A DNA stretch of 64,000 nucleotides from Alopecurus myosuroides (Eukaryota > Streptophyta > Magnoliopsida > Poales > Poaceae). The notes beneath the pieces were generated by a model that saw nothing but the letters and a program-made list of their open reading frames with translations, had not been told where the DNA came from and made no database searches. Shown piece after piece: positions 25,101 through 36,669 of this stretch (positions are counted from its first letter, which is position 1; every line of letters starts with the position of its first letter). The stretch spans positions 243,584,187-243,648,186 of the forward strand of contig CM054058.1 in assembly GCA_028641055.1 (NCBI GenBank), given 5' to 3'. The translations under genes were made by a program, and so were the position numbers.

Positions 25101-27282
25101 GCTGCCATCAGTTCCGTAAGATATTTATGCCAGGGAATATATGGTGCAAACCTGCTCTGTTCACCTATGAAATTATAACAAAACTGAAAATAGTCTGTCT
25201 TTGGTAACAAGATAGTCTGTTGAATGTACTACTTTCCAGATTCAAGCTGAAAATTCATATTGCTAGGAGAAACGAGTGTCCCGAGGGATTTGGTGTCCAT
25301 AATTACTTTTATCTTCCAATTTTCTCTTAAGTTCTCTAGAGAACGATCTTAGAATCCACCTTATGTTGTTGGCTATCCTAGCTACTGGTATCCAATAGTT
25401 ATTACTCCCGGTATGTATTACTCCCTCCATTCCAAATTAGATGACTCCCACATAGATGTATCTAGACATATTTTAGTACTAGATACATCTATTTGAGAGT
25501 CATCTAATTTGGAACGGAGGGAGTAGTTGGCTTCATCATGAAAAGGGCATTAGCAGACCCTTAAGAAGAAACAACATGTTGCTCGTTTCTTAAATATTTG
25601 AATCTCGCCCTGGGTTAATTTTGCCAATGCTATGCTTAGTTTTCCAAATGCAGTAATGCAAATTAGAACCTGTTTGTTTGCCAAGTACACAGGTTGTATC
25701 ATAGGTAACATACTTAGGGATTGAAATCTGGATAACATCTGTTTTCATGGTAAGCAATAGGTCTTTGCTAATTCTGGGATGTTTTACAGGACTGTGTACC
25801 ACTGTCCATTTTGTAATCTGTGTCGTCTTGGGAAAGGTCTTGGTGTTGATTTCTTCCATTGCATGAAGTGCAATTGTTGCCTTGGAATGAAACTAACAGA
25901 ACACAAATGTCGGGAGAAAGGGCTAGAAACAAACTGTCCAATCTGCTGTGACTTCCTATTTACATCAAGTGCGGCGGTTAGAGCTCTTCCTTGTGGCCAC
26001 TTCATGCATTCAGCTTGCTTTCAGGTACTAGCATCTAGTAGCATAATCACGCAATTTTCTATAAATCCCCTGGCTGTCAAACATGCTTCTGACAATTTTC
26101 AACCCCAGGCATACACATGTAGTCACTACACCTGTCCTATCTGCAGCAAATCCTTGGGAGATATGGCGGTAAGCTACATCACTATTACGGAGTTACAGAT
26201 ATTTTTCGGCTTGCACGGATGAAGCGTATCTTCATCTTGAGTCCCATAACGTGTTTCACAATTTTAGTGAATGCTTATTTCTCCCTTTTTGCCCTTCATC
26301 TAGAGGGCATTCCACTAAGCTGATAAGTTGTTACCATGAAATTAAAAAACTTCCATAAGCTTGAAACTGGAAGCATGTACCTCCATTCGAGGCTAACACA
26401 ATCAAATGTTCTTTCTCTTCTATTTTATGATTATTTTCTACAGGAACCTCTAATCCTGATTCCTGACGCCTTTGGGTGACTTTATCTGTGCTTGTCATTT
26501 AAATCGTTACCAAGATGCCAAAGAAAGACTGTTTTGGTATTTGGGAATACACAATCAGATTTTTTACTTGAGTCATGCTAGGTGATGAATGATTTTCCAC
26601 CGCAGTTCATGATCGTTTTCTTGTATGTAGATAAATTCCATTCTTACCTGAAAAAAGAAATAGGAAGTGTTGTACTATTTTGTTGCCATTATGTGAGAAG
26701 AGCTTGTTTGGGATCTAGCCGCGGTAACACTATTTCGTCCAATATGTGCGTGATTACCATAGTAGTCTCAGATTAGTATGGAAGTCCTAATGTTCGTCAA
26801 TGGTTTTAGTCATTCCCTGAACTTTATCTGGTGTATACTACATGCTGTAATGTTAAACAAACTATTGACATTGCTTACTACATCCACACTGTAATGGTTG
26901 TTACTCGTGAGCTGATTGTCTAAACTTTGAAAGCAAGTTCAAGAATCTGACTGAACTGAATCTATTTCTCCATTTGGCTATCTACAGGTGTACTTTGGCA
27001 TGCTTGATGCATTGTTGGCTGCTGAAGAGCTTCCAGAGGAATACCGCGATAGGTGTCAGGTATTCAGGTTCTTCCGTTCTTGATTTTCATTATTTTTATC
27101 CGCTGCACACCGGCAGTATTTATATTATGCTGCAATTATTCCTCCAGGATATTCTTTGTAATGACTGTGAAAGAAAAGGGAGATCTCAGTTTCATTGGCT
27201 GTACCACAAATGCGGCTCCTGTGGTTCTTACAATACCAGAGTCATTAAGACTGACACGGCAGATTGTTCTACACCAAACTAG
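16131..27282 (+). CDS. HRZ1: HRZ1-like iron-sensing haemerythrin/CHY/RING E3 ubiquitin ligase
   Basis: Fourteen exons join into 1233 codons: 16131-16412, 17380-17589, 19639-19833, 19918-20273, 21133-21358, 21442-21610, 21713-22942, 23543-23714, 23797-24018, 24607-24744, 25790-26024, 26109-26168, 26988-27059, 27148-27282. All introns are GT-AG and phases agree. Three haemerythrin domains start near residues 42, 295 and 647. They show the iron-binding pattern of FHKAIR, HxxxED, LEH/LDH and HxxxEE motifs. A CHY zinc finger (about 979-1066), a CTCHY region, a RING finger (about 1116-1158; CPICC, PCGHFMH, CPIC) and a C-terminal zinc ribbon (about 1190-1222) follow. Known family role (rice HRZ1/2, Arabidopsis BTS): binds Fe and Zn, ubiquitinates iron-deficiency regulators and represses iron uptake. 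Length and order match rice HRZ1 (about 1.2 thousand residues, three haemerythrin domains) rather than the shorter HRZ2. No disabling change was seen, so it is probably functional. The start ATG is the first in a GC-rich exon with an Ala/Pro-rich N-terminus. Confidence 0.95.
18206..18309. mobile_element. Stowaway-type MITE in HRZ1 intron 2
   Basis: Terminal inverted repeats CTCCCTCC...GGAGGGAG are flanked by TA (18204-18205, 18310-18311), the Tc1/mariner target duplication. At 104 bp with internal near-palindromy it is a typical non-coding Stowaway. It lies on the plus side of a large intron and does not touch splice sites. Confidence 0.85.
18794..18958 (+). mobile_element. tRNA-derived SINE (Au-SINE-like) in HRZ1 intron 2
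   Basis: It has a box-A-like TGGTGCAGTTG near the start and a clear box B, GGGTTCGAACC (about 18842-18852). The conserved body TGCATTGCACTTTGCAGGGG...CACCTTGTGTGGGAGCC follows, with a T-run at the 3' end. This layout is that of Au-type grass SINEs. It is not a functional tRNA gene, since no acceptor stem or anticodon arm fits. Confidence 0.75.
19188..19280 (+). mobile_element. Partial second SINE copy in HRZ1 intron 2
   Basis: It begins at the segment CAGCCTCTCTGCATTGCAC and continues GTGCAGGGGGGCAGGGGCAAGGCTTGCCT, then CCCCAGACCTCACC. This parallels the 3' half of the SINE about 330 bp upstream. Boxes A and B are missing. It is probably an independent truncated copy rather than a tandem duplication, because the spacing sequence is unrelated. 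Confidence 0.55.
25421..25523. mobile_element. Stowaway-type MITE in HRZ1 intron 10
   Basis: CTCCCTCCATTCCAAATTAG pairs with the inverted right end CTAATTTGGAACGGAGGGAG. TA duplications lie at 25419-25420 and 25524-25525. At 103 bp it folds almost completely into a hairpin. It sits in the 1045-bp intron before the RING-encoding exon. Confidence 0.9.
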
Positions 27283-27816
27283 TGAGGGGAATATATTCTT
27301 TTTTTTTAGTTTGTATCTCTGTAAATAGTCTTACAGAAGCTTGTGTAGCATAGCTACTGTATTTTTTTCATCCCATAGCCAGTCATTTTTGTCAAGAATA
27401 GCGTGCAATTTTACTAGGCGTAGTGCTTCTAGCTGTAAAATTGGACACCGGACTGACCATCCTGCCAGGTACATCCCGCCCCAAAGGCCTTAAGTGTCCA
27501 CGTCAGAGTATACAGTATACACTATCCATTACACACGAATGCAGATACGACCACACGTTCAAACGATCATTTTTACGCACGATTTTTGTGTTCCTCACAT
27601 ACGTACACATTTGAAACGTTATTACTCGCAACCATCTCTTTCAAATATCAAACTATTTTCTATTTTGGTCGCTTGGATGGGTAAAAGCCCTACCCCAAGT
27701 CCGTTTCAAACATCAAACTAGTTCCTGTTGTTCTTGTGGGCGAGGTGGGACCAGGGCTGTTTGCTCATGGGTAAAAGCCCTATCATAAATTGTAAAAAAA
27801 AAAAGCCCTATCCTAA
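27283..27816. other. HRZ1 3' flank
   Basis: The 3' UTR and downstream spacer of HRZ1; no gene is seen. T-rich stretches follow the stop codon. A short phrase GGGTAAAAGCCCTA occurs twice (about 27679 and 27769). No canonical AATAAA was found close to the stop. Confidence 0.5.
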
Positions 27817-28584
27817 GAGCATCTCCACCGGTGCCCCCAATAGACGGCCCGACACTTAGCCCGTGCATGCTATTGGGGGCGCTGGCACATGCTGCCGCAC
27901 CATTGGGGGCGTCGTGTCCCAAAAGACGCCTCAAAACTAGCTGGGTTTCAGATATAAATAATAAACGACCTTCAGATATAAACAATAAACGACCTTCGGT
28001 CCAAGTTTGTCGCCCTGTTCGGCAATCACACATCCTAAAAGAGTCGCCAAGTTTGGTGATCATACATACAGAACCGACGGCGCCTCCAATGTTATCTGCT
28101 AGGTCGTGATCTCCGATAATTTCGACATTGCCTCCTCAGATGCAATCTACTCTGTCATGCTTGTGCTGGTGCACCGGTGTATCTGCTCGTGCTGGTGCGC
28201 GTTGGATTCTGCTCCGGCGGCAGAAGCCTCGCTTCACGTAGCATGTGTTGCCGATAGAGCAAATACCGAGCCCACACCGACCCTATCATGGCCGATAGGT
28301 CGGCGATGAAGATCTTGGCGTCCTCCATTTTCTTTGACGCCCATAGGCGACGCCTCAGACATCGCTTTGATCCTTGCCGTGTCAGCGGCCATCATAGCAG
28401 CGTGTGAAGCAATCTTTGCCGCTTCAACCCTCTCTTTCTCTAGCGCGATCTCCCTGGATTGCTTATCCATCAACGACGTCCAACTATCTTTGAAAGTGAC
28501 TGTGTCCAGCTTCGAGATGGACATTACCTCGACATGCACTTCTGGATGGTCTCTTGCACGACATTACCTCGACATTACCTGTCC
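27817..28584 (-). mobile_element. Harbinger-type transposon fragment
   Basis: It starts at a GAGCATCTCCACCGG terminus next to TAA, as in PIF/Harbinger elements, and carries on the minus strand a piece of the accompanying Myb/NAM-associated ORF. It is cut on the right where element D begins (about 28585). GACATTACCTCGACAT occurs twice near this end (about 28521 and 28561), which suggests local rearrangement at the junction. No transposase is present. Confidence 0.55.
28234..28539 (-). pseudogene. Fragment of Harbinger-associated (NAM-C-like) ORF
   Basis: The residues KQSREIALEKERVEAAKIAS and AADTARIKAMSEA form a charged helix. It is typical of the C-terminal part of the Myb-like/NAM-associated protein encoded beside Harbinger transposases. 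The N-terminal SANT-like domain is absent and the frame then runs into unrelated residues. Identification rests on this helical signature only. Confidence 0.5.
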
Positions 28585-28612
28585 ATATAGCTAGGCTTTA
28601 CTTACTTGATAA

Positions 28613-30628
28613 TCAAGAGGGATAAAGCTCATGAGGGAGCTTGTTCTTCAGCGTGCCCCTCTTCCTTGGTAAGTGCTCCATGATTTTATTGCGAGGTAAC
28701 TGAAACTTGACATTCCCTTCCTTGGAGTCTATGATTGCACCTGTAGTACGAAGAAAATGTCTACCCAAAATAATAGGACTAGGGGATTTATCCCCCATAT
28801 CCATAATAATGAAATCAACGGGTACGAAAGTCATGTGCAATTCAATCATAACATCTTTTACTTGTCCTACAGCATGTTTAGTAGAGTTATCAGCAAGGAC
28901 AAATTCACTTGAGCACTTTTCTAAATTTTCTAGTTCTAGCAATTCATATAATTCTTTAGAGAGTACCGATACACTAGAACCTAGATCTAACATAGCATGG
29001 TGAATTTCTTTTCCAATTGAAACTAGCACCTTGGGGATCCATGCATCCCCAATCTTAAGAGGTATCATGGCCTCATTCTTGTACCTAGCAATTTTTTCTT
29101 TCAAGACATGATTATCAATATAAGATCCAAAGCCAGGTTGATTAACATTTATAGTGGGATCACTAGCAAATTTTTGTAGAGTAGCAATAAGTTCTTGCAA
29201 GCTACTTTTTTCTAAATCAAGCAATGTATCCTTAATTTCAGTAAGCATCATAATTTCCTCTAATTTACTCTCTAATTTAGCTAGCATGCTTGATTCATGA
29301 GGACTAATTTCATCTTTGCTAGCAAGATAAGACATATATGGAAGTAAATATTCAGGGTACTTCACTATTTCATTCAAAGTTTCTTCTAAGCTAGTAGGGA
29401 CATGCTCACTTGTATTCTCAGAAATATGATCAATATTTTCAATAATAGGAGCAACAATAGTAATAGAATTCATTCCTACACTAGGTTGTGCTTGTGGCTT
29501 TCCTGCTGACATGCTTAATAGAGTTGCTTGATTATCGGCTAATTTTGACAATGCTTTATCTAAATTCGAAGATTGAAGTTGCAATACTTTAATATCACTA
29601 CTAATGGATGCAATAGACTTATTTAACTCATGTATCATAGCATTGTGACTAGCAACTTGTTCCATAAGCAATTTATTAAATTCAGAAATTTCACTAGAAG
29701 GCTTCCACTTATTTTCATTAGCATTAGGATATGGAACAAAAGGTTTATTTGGCACATAAGGAGGTTTACTATATGAATTGTAAGCATTACCAAAACCATT
29801 GCTACCATAATTCCTAACAAAATTAACATCCACACTTTCAGAATTACTACCAACTAGCTCCTGCAAAGGCACATTCTCCATATTTTGTTTAATAATAAAA
29901 GCAAGAATAGTGTCCATTTTAGAAGACAAATCATTGGTTTCTTCAATTGAGTTTATTTTCTTAGTGGGATTGGGTGCTCTTTCAGTATTCCATTGACTAT
30001 AATTTTGCAATATGCTTTCTAATATGCTCTTAGTCTCTCCTACAGTTTTACTCATAAAGGCACCTCCAGCAGCAGAATCAAGTATATTTCTAGACATGTA
30101 GTTTAGACCATTATAAAAAGAGTGTAGTATGGTCCATTCATTTACTCCATGTGATGGGCATGTTCTAAGCATTAATTTAATTCTATCCCATGCCATGGCT
30201 ACATGTTCATTATCATTTTGCCTAAATGAGAGGATATTATTCCTATTTTGCAAAATTTTAACGGGAGGATAATATTTCATAATGAAAGCTTCTTTTAAAT
30301 CATCCCAAGACTTTATACTAGCTGTAGGTAGTGAAAGTAACCATTCTTTAGCCTTTCCTCTAAGTGAAAAAGGAAATAATTACAGTTTTAAAACACTACT
30401 TTCCACATTTTTAAATTTTTGCATATCACATATTTCCATGAAATCATGAAGATGCATAGAGGCATCCTCCATAGCACTACCACCAAATTGCTCTCTAGTA
30501 ATTAAATTCAATAAACTAGGAATTACTTCATAGCTTTCAGCTTGTATTTCAGGTGTAGTAATTGGCCTAGCAATGAATTCGTCATTGGGTGTATTTGTGT
30601 AGTCACTTAATTTAGTTCTATCACCCAT
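28613..30628 (-). pseudogene. gag-protease of element D, one in-frame stop
   Basis: One reading frame runs from MGDRTKLSDY (30628) to PHELYPS (28613) and is broken by a single TAA at 30380-30382, inside the capsid core just before LFPFSLRGKAKEW. Order: capsid (retrotrans_gag: KEWLLSLP, AMAWDRIKLML, FYNGLN), a Ser/Asn-rich linker with a heptad-like stretch (about 29510-29650), then an aspartic protease (LDLGSSVSVLS, IILGRHFLRTTGA). It has the layout of Triticeae gag-pro elements. The protease matches element C closely; the capsid does not. Confidence 0.85.
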
Positions 30629-30954
30629 TTTAACAGTTTTTATGTAGTTTTTAATTTTTTATGCAAAACTGAAAAGTAAAGTAACTAGGCAAATTCGAAA
30701 TACTAAAATAAACTAGATAACTAAATACAAAACTAAAATGCAAACTAAAATAAAATATGCAAGACAAAACAAAAACAAGAACAAAAACAAAACAAAAACA
30801 AGACAAGAAACAAAACAATCTACTTGAAAGAAGGTGGAGATAGAAAGGACGGTACTCACGTAGGTGCAACCTCCCCAAGCTTAGGTGTTTGCACACCTTG
30901 TTGGTGATGAAGACTTCTTGTGAGCTCCCTTGGACAACTCCTTCACCTATGGCT

Positions 30955-30971
30955 CCCCGGCAACGGCGCCA
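30955..30971 (-). other. Primer-binding site of element D
   Basis: TGGCGCCGTTGCCGGGG on the minus strand, ten bases inside the LTR end. This is the site form widely used by grass gypsy elements (usually assigned to Asp-tRNA). It marks the element's 5' side and orientation. Confidence 0.8.
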
Positions 30972-30981
30972 GAAAAACGCT

Positions 30982-32692
30982 TGATGGCTAGGTTGAGACT
31001 CCAAGTGCAGAGTGTGTAGCTAGTGGCAAGCCTTCTTCCCCACGCGGGTGACTCGAGGGTTTATATCAAACTCTTGGGGAGCCAGTATTTCAGCAGTTGT
31101 CTTCCAAACTTCCTCCAGGATCCTGCAAACAAGTAGAGAATTTTGTGCCCTCAACCTCACCAAGTGGTTGTCAAGCACAAGGTGTGAGACTTCTAAATTG
31201 CAAGGCAAAAATGAAAGTAACTGTGCAATAATTAAATCTACTACTAAATGCAAATGAGAAAATAAATATGCAATGGATTGTTTTTGTATTTTTGTGATGC
31301 AAGTTGTGATGGAGATAATGTAAATTCGAATTGGAGATGCAAGTAAAGTAAAGTGCAAGTAAAGTAAATTGCAGCAAAGTAACTAGAGTGTTTTCTTATA
31401 TTTAAAATAGGACCGGGGTTCATGGTTTCACACTTGCATTTTCTCAAATAAAGTAGACGGTGGACATAAAGAATTACATGTGAGATTACAATAACATGTT
31501 TAACATTGAGTACTTTCATATGGGCATCACGTCCTAGCATAGAGATCTCTACGGTCATATTGATCCCTCTTATACTCCACCAAGATGCGAAATAAATCAT
31601 AACACCTCGATAATTAAGGAAAAACCAGAGTATAGCTTTAAGCAATGTGACATGAAGTTGAAGTAAGAACTTGCTAGATCTAGTCATGGAGATTGATTAG
31701 TGTCACTTCAAATCCCCGGTAACAAGGTACTCCTTTTTATCCCTAGTGAGGTAACTAAGAAAGGTTTAACAAAACCTAAGTGGATCGTTGAACTTCTGTC
31801 ACTTTCACAGCACTAGCCACCCCCCGTTACTCCAACTAATGCACCCATCACCCCACACACGCTCTCAAGAACTAGATTGACCAAAGCTAGCAAATAAGAA
31901 CGGGGTACATAAGATACATCTACTCAAATAACTCAAGAGAAACAATTGCAATCTCAGATTCAATAACTCATAGAAAAGATCCACCACATATGAATTACAA
32001 CGGTGCCCGTAATCATGTGAGGCAGCTCATACGGATATAATTAGTGAAGCACATAGAGAGAGAGATACAAGTGCTACTTCCACAAACCCATAGCCCTGGG
32101 GTGGACTACTCCCTCTTCATGGAGATGTCGATGGAGATGACGTTGGAGGGGTAGGAGATCACACCGGCGGCGCCCCGCCGGAGTTTTCCCCCTCCAATCT
32201 GGAACTCCAGGTCTCTGTTTTGGTGTTTCGATGTTTCGGTGGCGCTCTCCTCCGTAAGGGTACGAGGGACCCTTTTTGTAGTCGGTTTTAGGTCAAGACG
32301 GAGTCGGTAAGTCGAAGATGGAAGGAATTGGGGCCACAGGGGCCAAAAGGGGGCCTCTCACGCGGCCAAGGAATCTGGCCGCGTGGAGGGTCCTCTTTTG
32401 GGCCTCCTTGCCCAATTCTCGTGGATCCTTCGCCCGCAAGTCTTCTCCTTCCAAGAAAATGACCCCCGCAGATTTTCAGGTGATTTCGCGGAAGTTTGCC
32501 CCCTGAAACGTCAAAAATATAGAAAACGGGGTTTCTGACAGGCAAGGTTAATTCCATAAAAGTTGGGGGACTTTGTAATTTAACCCCAAAATACTATAAA
32601 ACATTGAATTATACCCTTATATGATGCAATATGTAATAGAAAACCATGTGAAAATATGCAAAATTCATCTATGCATTTTACATGCATCAACA
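30982..32692 (-). repeat. 5' LTR of element D
   Basis: A 1711-bp LTR, TGTTGATGCATG (32692) to CTAGCCATCA (30982), nearly identical to the LTR of C in inverted orientation. The TATA box of C (TATAAAAA) reads TACAAAAA here, so promoter strength is probably reduced. Confidence 0.85.
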
Positions 32693-33503
32693 AGTTATTC
32701 ATACATTAATCGATAGCATATTTGATAAAAAAACATTTATTTAAACTCAATAACAGATAGATGAACACATGCAATTTATCTCAATTCAATTGGTGTAGCA
32801 TGTTTGAGACACATGATCAATTTCCCATTCCATACACCATCCATAGCTAAGTAGTTGGGTCACCCATCTCATTCGACGTTACCGACCCTTGCGCATATGA
32901 TGGAGCGAGGATTTTGTTTCCCATGTCACTATAAACGGGTAGGGTCTGGGTAGGCTGTACCTATGTCTTATCAATGACTTAACGGATAGGGTATGGATAC
33001 TATTCAAAGGTATAAAATTGTTTCTATATCCTACCCATACGGGTACCCGTAAAAATGGGTAAAATAGCCCCTTATAAGCACGCTAGCGATAGCTCCGCCA
33101 ACAAGATTTGACACAACCATATTTTCTGAATATGTTTGTTTTCCTGATTGGAGCACAAATTAATCTATGTTAGGAAGACGTTGACGGAGGCTAAGTAGAG
33201 TATTTGGGCCGAGCTCGTCTTACGAATTTGATCACTTGCCACACTTACTCAATGTTGGTCTAACCCGTGCTCGACTTGGATCTGATGCTAGCCTCCTTGA
33301 ACAAGCACTAGCACCCTCCCCGTTACTTCATTTAAGCAGAGGTCATTGAAAAATGACCACTGCGGTTTTTTTTAGATGTCTATGATAACTTCGTCATGTA
33401 TGAGGATTGAGGGGTTGCTGTTAGTAGCAGTGACAAAGAACTTTATGGCAGAATAAGTAAAGAAACACCAGTCCCAACAGACGCTAAAGTCAAAGTTAGG
33501 GGT
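32693..33503. other. Spacer between element D and the MULE
   Basis: About 800 bp of mostly AT-rich sequence. No gene, repeat or transposon end is recognised beyond the MULE target duplication that begins at 33504. Confidence 0.5.
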
Positions 33504-33512
33504 TTGTTAGTT

Positions 33513-33667
33513 GAGTTAAATACACTGTGGGTACTCGAACTAATTGACAAAGCACGATACGGTACTCGTAGTTAGAAATACTAACGATACGGTACTTAAA
33601 CTTGATGGGACGTTAAACTACGGTCACTGTTTGCCGTATCGAGTCCGTACACGCGACGAAAGAGCAG
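33513..33667 (+). repeat. Left terminal inverted repeat of the MULE
   Basis: About 155 bp, pairing with 52438-52592 in inverted orientation with few differences. Both contain ACACTGTGGGTACTCGAAC and GGGACGTTAAACTACGGTCA. The similarity stops at AAAGAGCAG. Confidence 0.92.
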
Positions 33668-33797
33668 ATGCGGACCGGTCTTATGTCCACGTCGGACTGC
33701 ATGGGGGGGGTATTTGGAAAAACGGAAGAATTGAAATCATCAAATCAGTCCCTGCCGTTAAATCCCCAAATACCCACGGCTGCTGTCTGTCCCGGCG

Positions 33798-34476
33798 GTG
33801 AAATCCCTAGATTTTCTGGCCATCTCCGTCGCCGCGCCCAAATCGGCAGCTCGCAGTCGCGATTTCCGATACGCTCCCCCTCGCCATGTCGTCCGCAAGC
33901 AATGGCCGCTCTGGAGCTCGCCGCTGCCCTTCGTCCCCTGCATCCTCTCCCCGGACTGCGGGAAGAGGGTGAGGTGGTATGAATCGACGACGCAGCTGCA
34001 TAATGGATAGATCTTCTACTGCTGCGTGAATCATGGTGTAAGTTGCACCGTTGTATCATTTTCAATCCGTAGTTCTTCGTGTTTGTTCGCTGCTTGTTTG
34101 TTTTTTGTTTGTTTTTTGTTTGTTTTTGGTGTTTGAAGTGACAAAATCTCTGTCTTATTTTGTAGAGCGGATGTGATTTCGGGCACTGGGAATTGGAGTA
34201 CGTGCAGTACATTGTGGAGCGCAATTTTCTTCCTGGAGATTTAGCAGTGATGCTCTTGGTGGTGCAGAGGAAAGGAGGGAGATGCTGGATGCGATTGGAG
34301 AAGGGGATGGAAGAATTTCTTCTAACAACATGCCTAGGGGAAGCAATGCAATGACTAGGAAGCAAGCTTATGATTTGATTCAACTAGGGGGCCAGCTAGT
34401 GTTTCTGATGAAGCTCCTGCTTGCTGTTGTGGTCCTGAAGGCAGTTATATCTGTCATGTTTTATGTGAAGAACTAG
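33798..34476 (+). pseudogene. GRF zinc-finger protein relic inside the MULE
   Basis: Two exons (33798-34037 and 34166-34476, GT-AG intron). Exon 1 holds the first half of a GRF zinc finger (ILSPDCGKRVRWYESTT, then FYCCVNHG). Exon 2 completes it (GCDFGHWELEYVQYIVER), and a C-terminal hydrophobic segment follows (FLMKLLLAVVVLKAVISVMF). A TAG at 34008-34010 interrupts the finger and a frame shift near 34245 separates it from the tail, so this copy is dead. GRF fingers bind single-stranded nucleic acid in some proteins; many small grass GRF proteins with a C-terminal membrane-like helix are known, often near transposons. It faces the transposase convergently. Confidence 0.7.
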
Positions 34477-34550
34477 AATGTGGCTGTAGAAGCTGATGCT
34501 TGGTGGTGTGGTAGTGATTAGGGATGTAATGTAGAACCTGTTGTGATGGT

Positions 34551-34770
34551 GTCCCTGTTTGTCTTTCAATTTGTGCATCAGACTGAATGTAATGGTGTGG
34601 AACCTGGAACCTGTTGTGATGTTACTAATATATCTATGAATGTGCAAATTCTATCTATTGTTGTCCCTGTCTATCTTTCACTTTGTGCATCAAACTGGAT
34701 GCAATGGTGTGGAACCTAGAACATGATGTGATGTTTACTAAACTATCTATGAATGTGCAATTTCTGTGAT
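34551..34770. repeat. Two tandem copies of a ~112-bp unit
   Basis: GTCCCTGTTTGTCTTTCA... (34551) and GTCCCTGTCTATCTTTCA... (34663) are adjacent diverged copies, each ending ATCTATGAATGTGCAA. They lie in the spacer between the convergent GRF and transposase genes, possibly where both transcripts end. No coding content is seen. Confidence 0.7.
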
Positions 34771-35017
34771 GTTGATCCTTGTCTATTTATTTTCCATGTT
34801 TCCTGAGACTGCATTGTGTAGATATATGAGCACAGAGTTGACATAACAATTGGAATCATAGCAAGAAGTGATACAAACTTCTGCATAATATTGATTAGTA
34901 CTGGATGCTATCTTGTGCAGTACAAAAATACATAGATGTCTTAGGTTGCAAAGTAGATATCTTATTACGCAATTTCATATAAACTGGAACCATAGCTAGA
35001 TTATTACACAAGGGAAA

Positions 35018-36118
35018 TCATCTGAACACATCAAACATTGATGTTTTCTTTCCTGCAGGTTGCAGCTGTTGTGCTGTAGCTTCACCTTGCTTGTCCTGAT
35101 GTTCTCTTGCTTCACCTTGCTTGTCTTGTTCTTCTCTCGCTTCAGCAGCCATTCTCCTCTCATTTGCAATTTCTAGACCAGCAATTCTTCGATCCTCTGC
35201 TCTCTGTGCAGCAATTCTTGCCCTCTCTTCTTCCTTCTGCAGAGCATCTCTCTTCTTGGCCTCTTCTTTTGCTTCTTGTTTCTAAAAATCCTTCTGAGCT
35301 TTCTTCTTTGCAGCTGCCTCTCTATTACACTGAGCTATAAAAGCTTTAGTCTGAGCTTGAGCTAGCTTCCTCACTGCTGTATCTTGCTTCTTCTTAGCAT
35401 CTTTATCTGCTTGTTGTTGTTTTCTTAGCTTTGGAAGTTGTGCTCTCTTCTGGGCATCTTCTTGTTTCTTCCTGGCTGCATCTGCAGCTTTGTTCAACTC
35501 TTTCTCCTTCCTAGCATCAAGCATGGCCTTCTTCTTCTCTTCTAGCTCTCTGTCCCTCTGGTTCTTCAATGCTAGTAATTTTTGGGCAAGTTCTCCTTGC
35601 CTAATGGTGCTTGTGCTTCCTTGGCTCTCTTGAGTTTGCTCAACCATTCTCTAAGCAGTTGTGATGAATGAGGAGTCAGGTACAGGCTGAGGCTAAACAA
35701 CTCTAGGCTGTGGAACCTACACACAAGAACCATGAGATCAACCATTGAGATCAACCATGAAATTAAAAATGTGATGAAAATGCAAAGCAGGTACAATAAA
35801 TTAAAATTACCTGCTGAACCATGCTATCAACCATTAAATCTTCAATCACAGGTTGGTTTGGAGGGGCCACATTGAGATCAGGAGTGCTGAAGGTAGGAGG
35901 AGTCACCGGTTGGGTTGGAGGGGCCACATCTGTTTGAGCTCCTACATGGCTTGGTGGAGACAGTCCAGCCTTTACATACTTGCAACCTGCTTTATTGTGA
36001 TCAGGCTCTTTGCAGTAAGAACAGTGCAAAATCAATCCATGCCTTGACATGATTTTCCCACCACTAGAATGAGGTATTACTCCAGGTGCCTTCCTTCTAG
36101 CCTTTGTAGGTCTCCCAA
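35018..36118 (-). pseudogene. MULE transposase, C-terminal exons (zinc knuckle and coiled coil)
   Basis: Read on the minus strand it continues the transposase directly from the element E insertion point. A basic RPTKARRKAPG segment comes first, then a CCHC knuckle (CSYCKEPDHNKAGC, about 36020), then a Pro/Thr-rich repeat (VAPPxQPV). An intron follows (about 35710-35810), then a long Lys/Glu/Ala-rich coiled coil (about 35640-35018). Stops interrupt the last exon (for example 35282-35284). This basic-plus-knuckle tail after a SWIM finger is usual in plant MuDR-type transposases. Confidence 0.75.
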
Positions 36119-36669
36119 TGTCGAGACATCGTAGTAGTTTTCATAGACGGGGGTGCCATGAGACTACGGTAGAGACGTGGGGGTAACGGGATAGCGTAGT
36201 AACACAGAACACATGATTTTACCCAGGTTCGGTACGTCGCGACAGTACGACGTGCCTACTCCTGCACTTCTCACTAATTGGGACTAAAGCCCGTAAACAG
36301 GGTTACAATGTGAGGGTTTTAGATCTAAACCACTCGGCGAGGATGAGCTTCTCGGCGAGTTGGCGTAGAGCTTCTCTGTTTGTTCGTTTTTTTTATCTCC
36401 CGTCCGGCTTTATATAATAGCCGGATTAGGGCTTACAGAATAGGAAACCTAGAAAACTACGGTAACTTGTAACTTGGAAAGCAAGGAATCCGTATTCTCC
36501 TCCAAGCCAGATCACATGGGCTATGATCCGGGTTCTTCTAGAATCCGGCTTCTGCGCGTCGGATTACTGGGCCGCCTAATGGACCTAAGCCCACTACCAC
36601 TTAGGCCACCCTGGTAATCCGGCACTTGGCCTACCATCTTCTATACCCCTATTTGGTATATATCCGACA
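36119..36669 (-). repeat. 3' LTR of element E
   Basis: 551 bp, TGTCGAGACATCG to ATATCCGACA, about 99 percent identical to 46305-46857 by eye. It has a TATA box on the minus strand (ATTATATAAAG, about 36408-36420). The near identity implies recent insertion. Confidence 0.93.

Larger units (their letters stand above)
28585..32692 (-). mobile_element. Element D: gag-protease LTR element, inverted relative of C, 3' truncated
   Basis: On the minus strand: 5' LTR (32692-30982), primer site (30971-30955), leader, gag-protease (30628-28613), then an abrupt end at 28585 inside the segment AAGCCTAGCTATATGG shared with C. The non-coding tail, polypurine tract and 3' LTR found in C are missing, so the 3' half was deleted. 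No target duplication can be tested. C and D form a large inverted pair around HRZ1. Confidence 0.85.

Noticed and set aside
28585..28600. Target duplication for element D
   Set aside because: D is truncated inside its internal region on this side, so no duplication can be defined.
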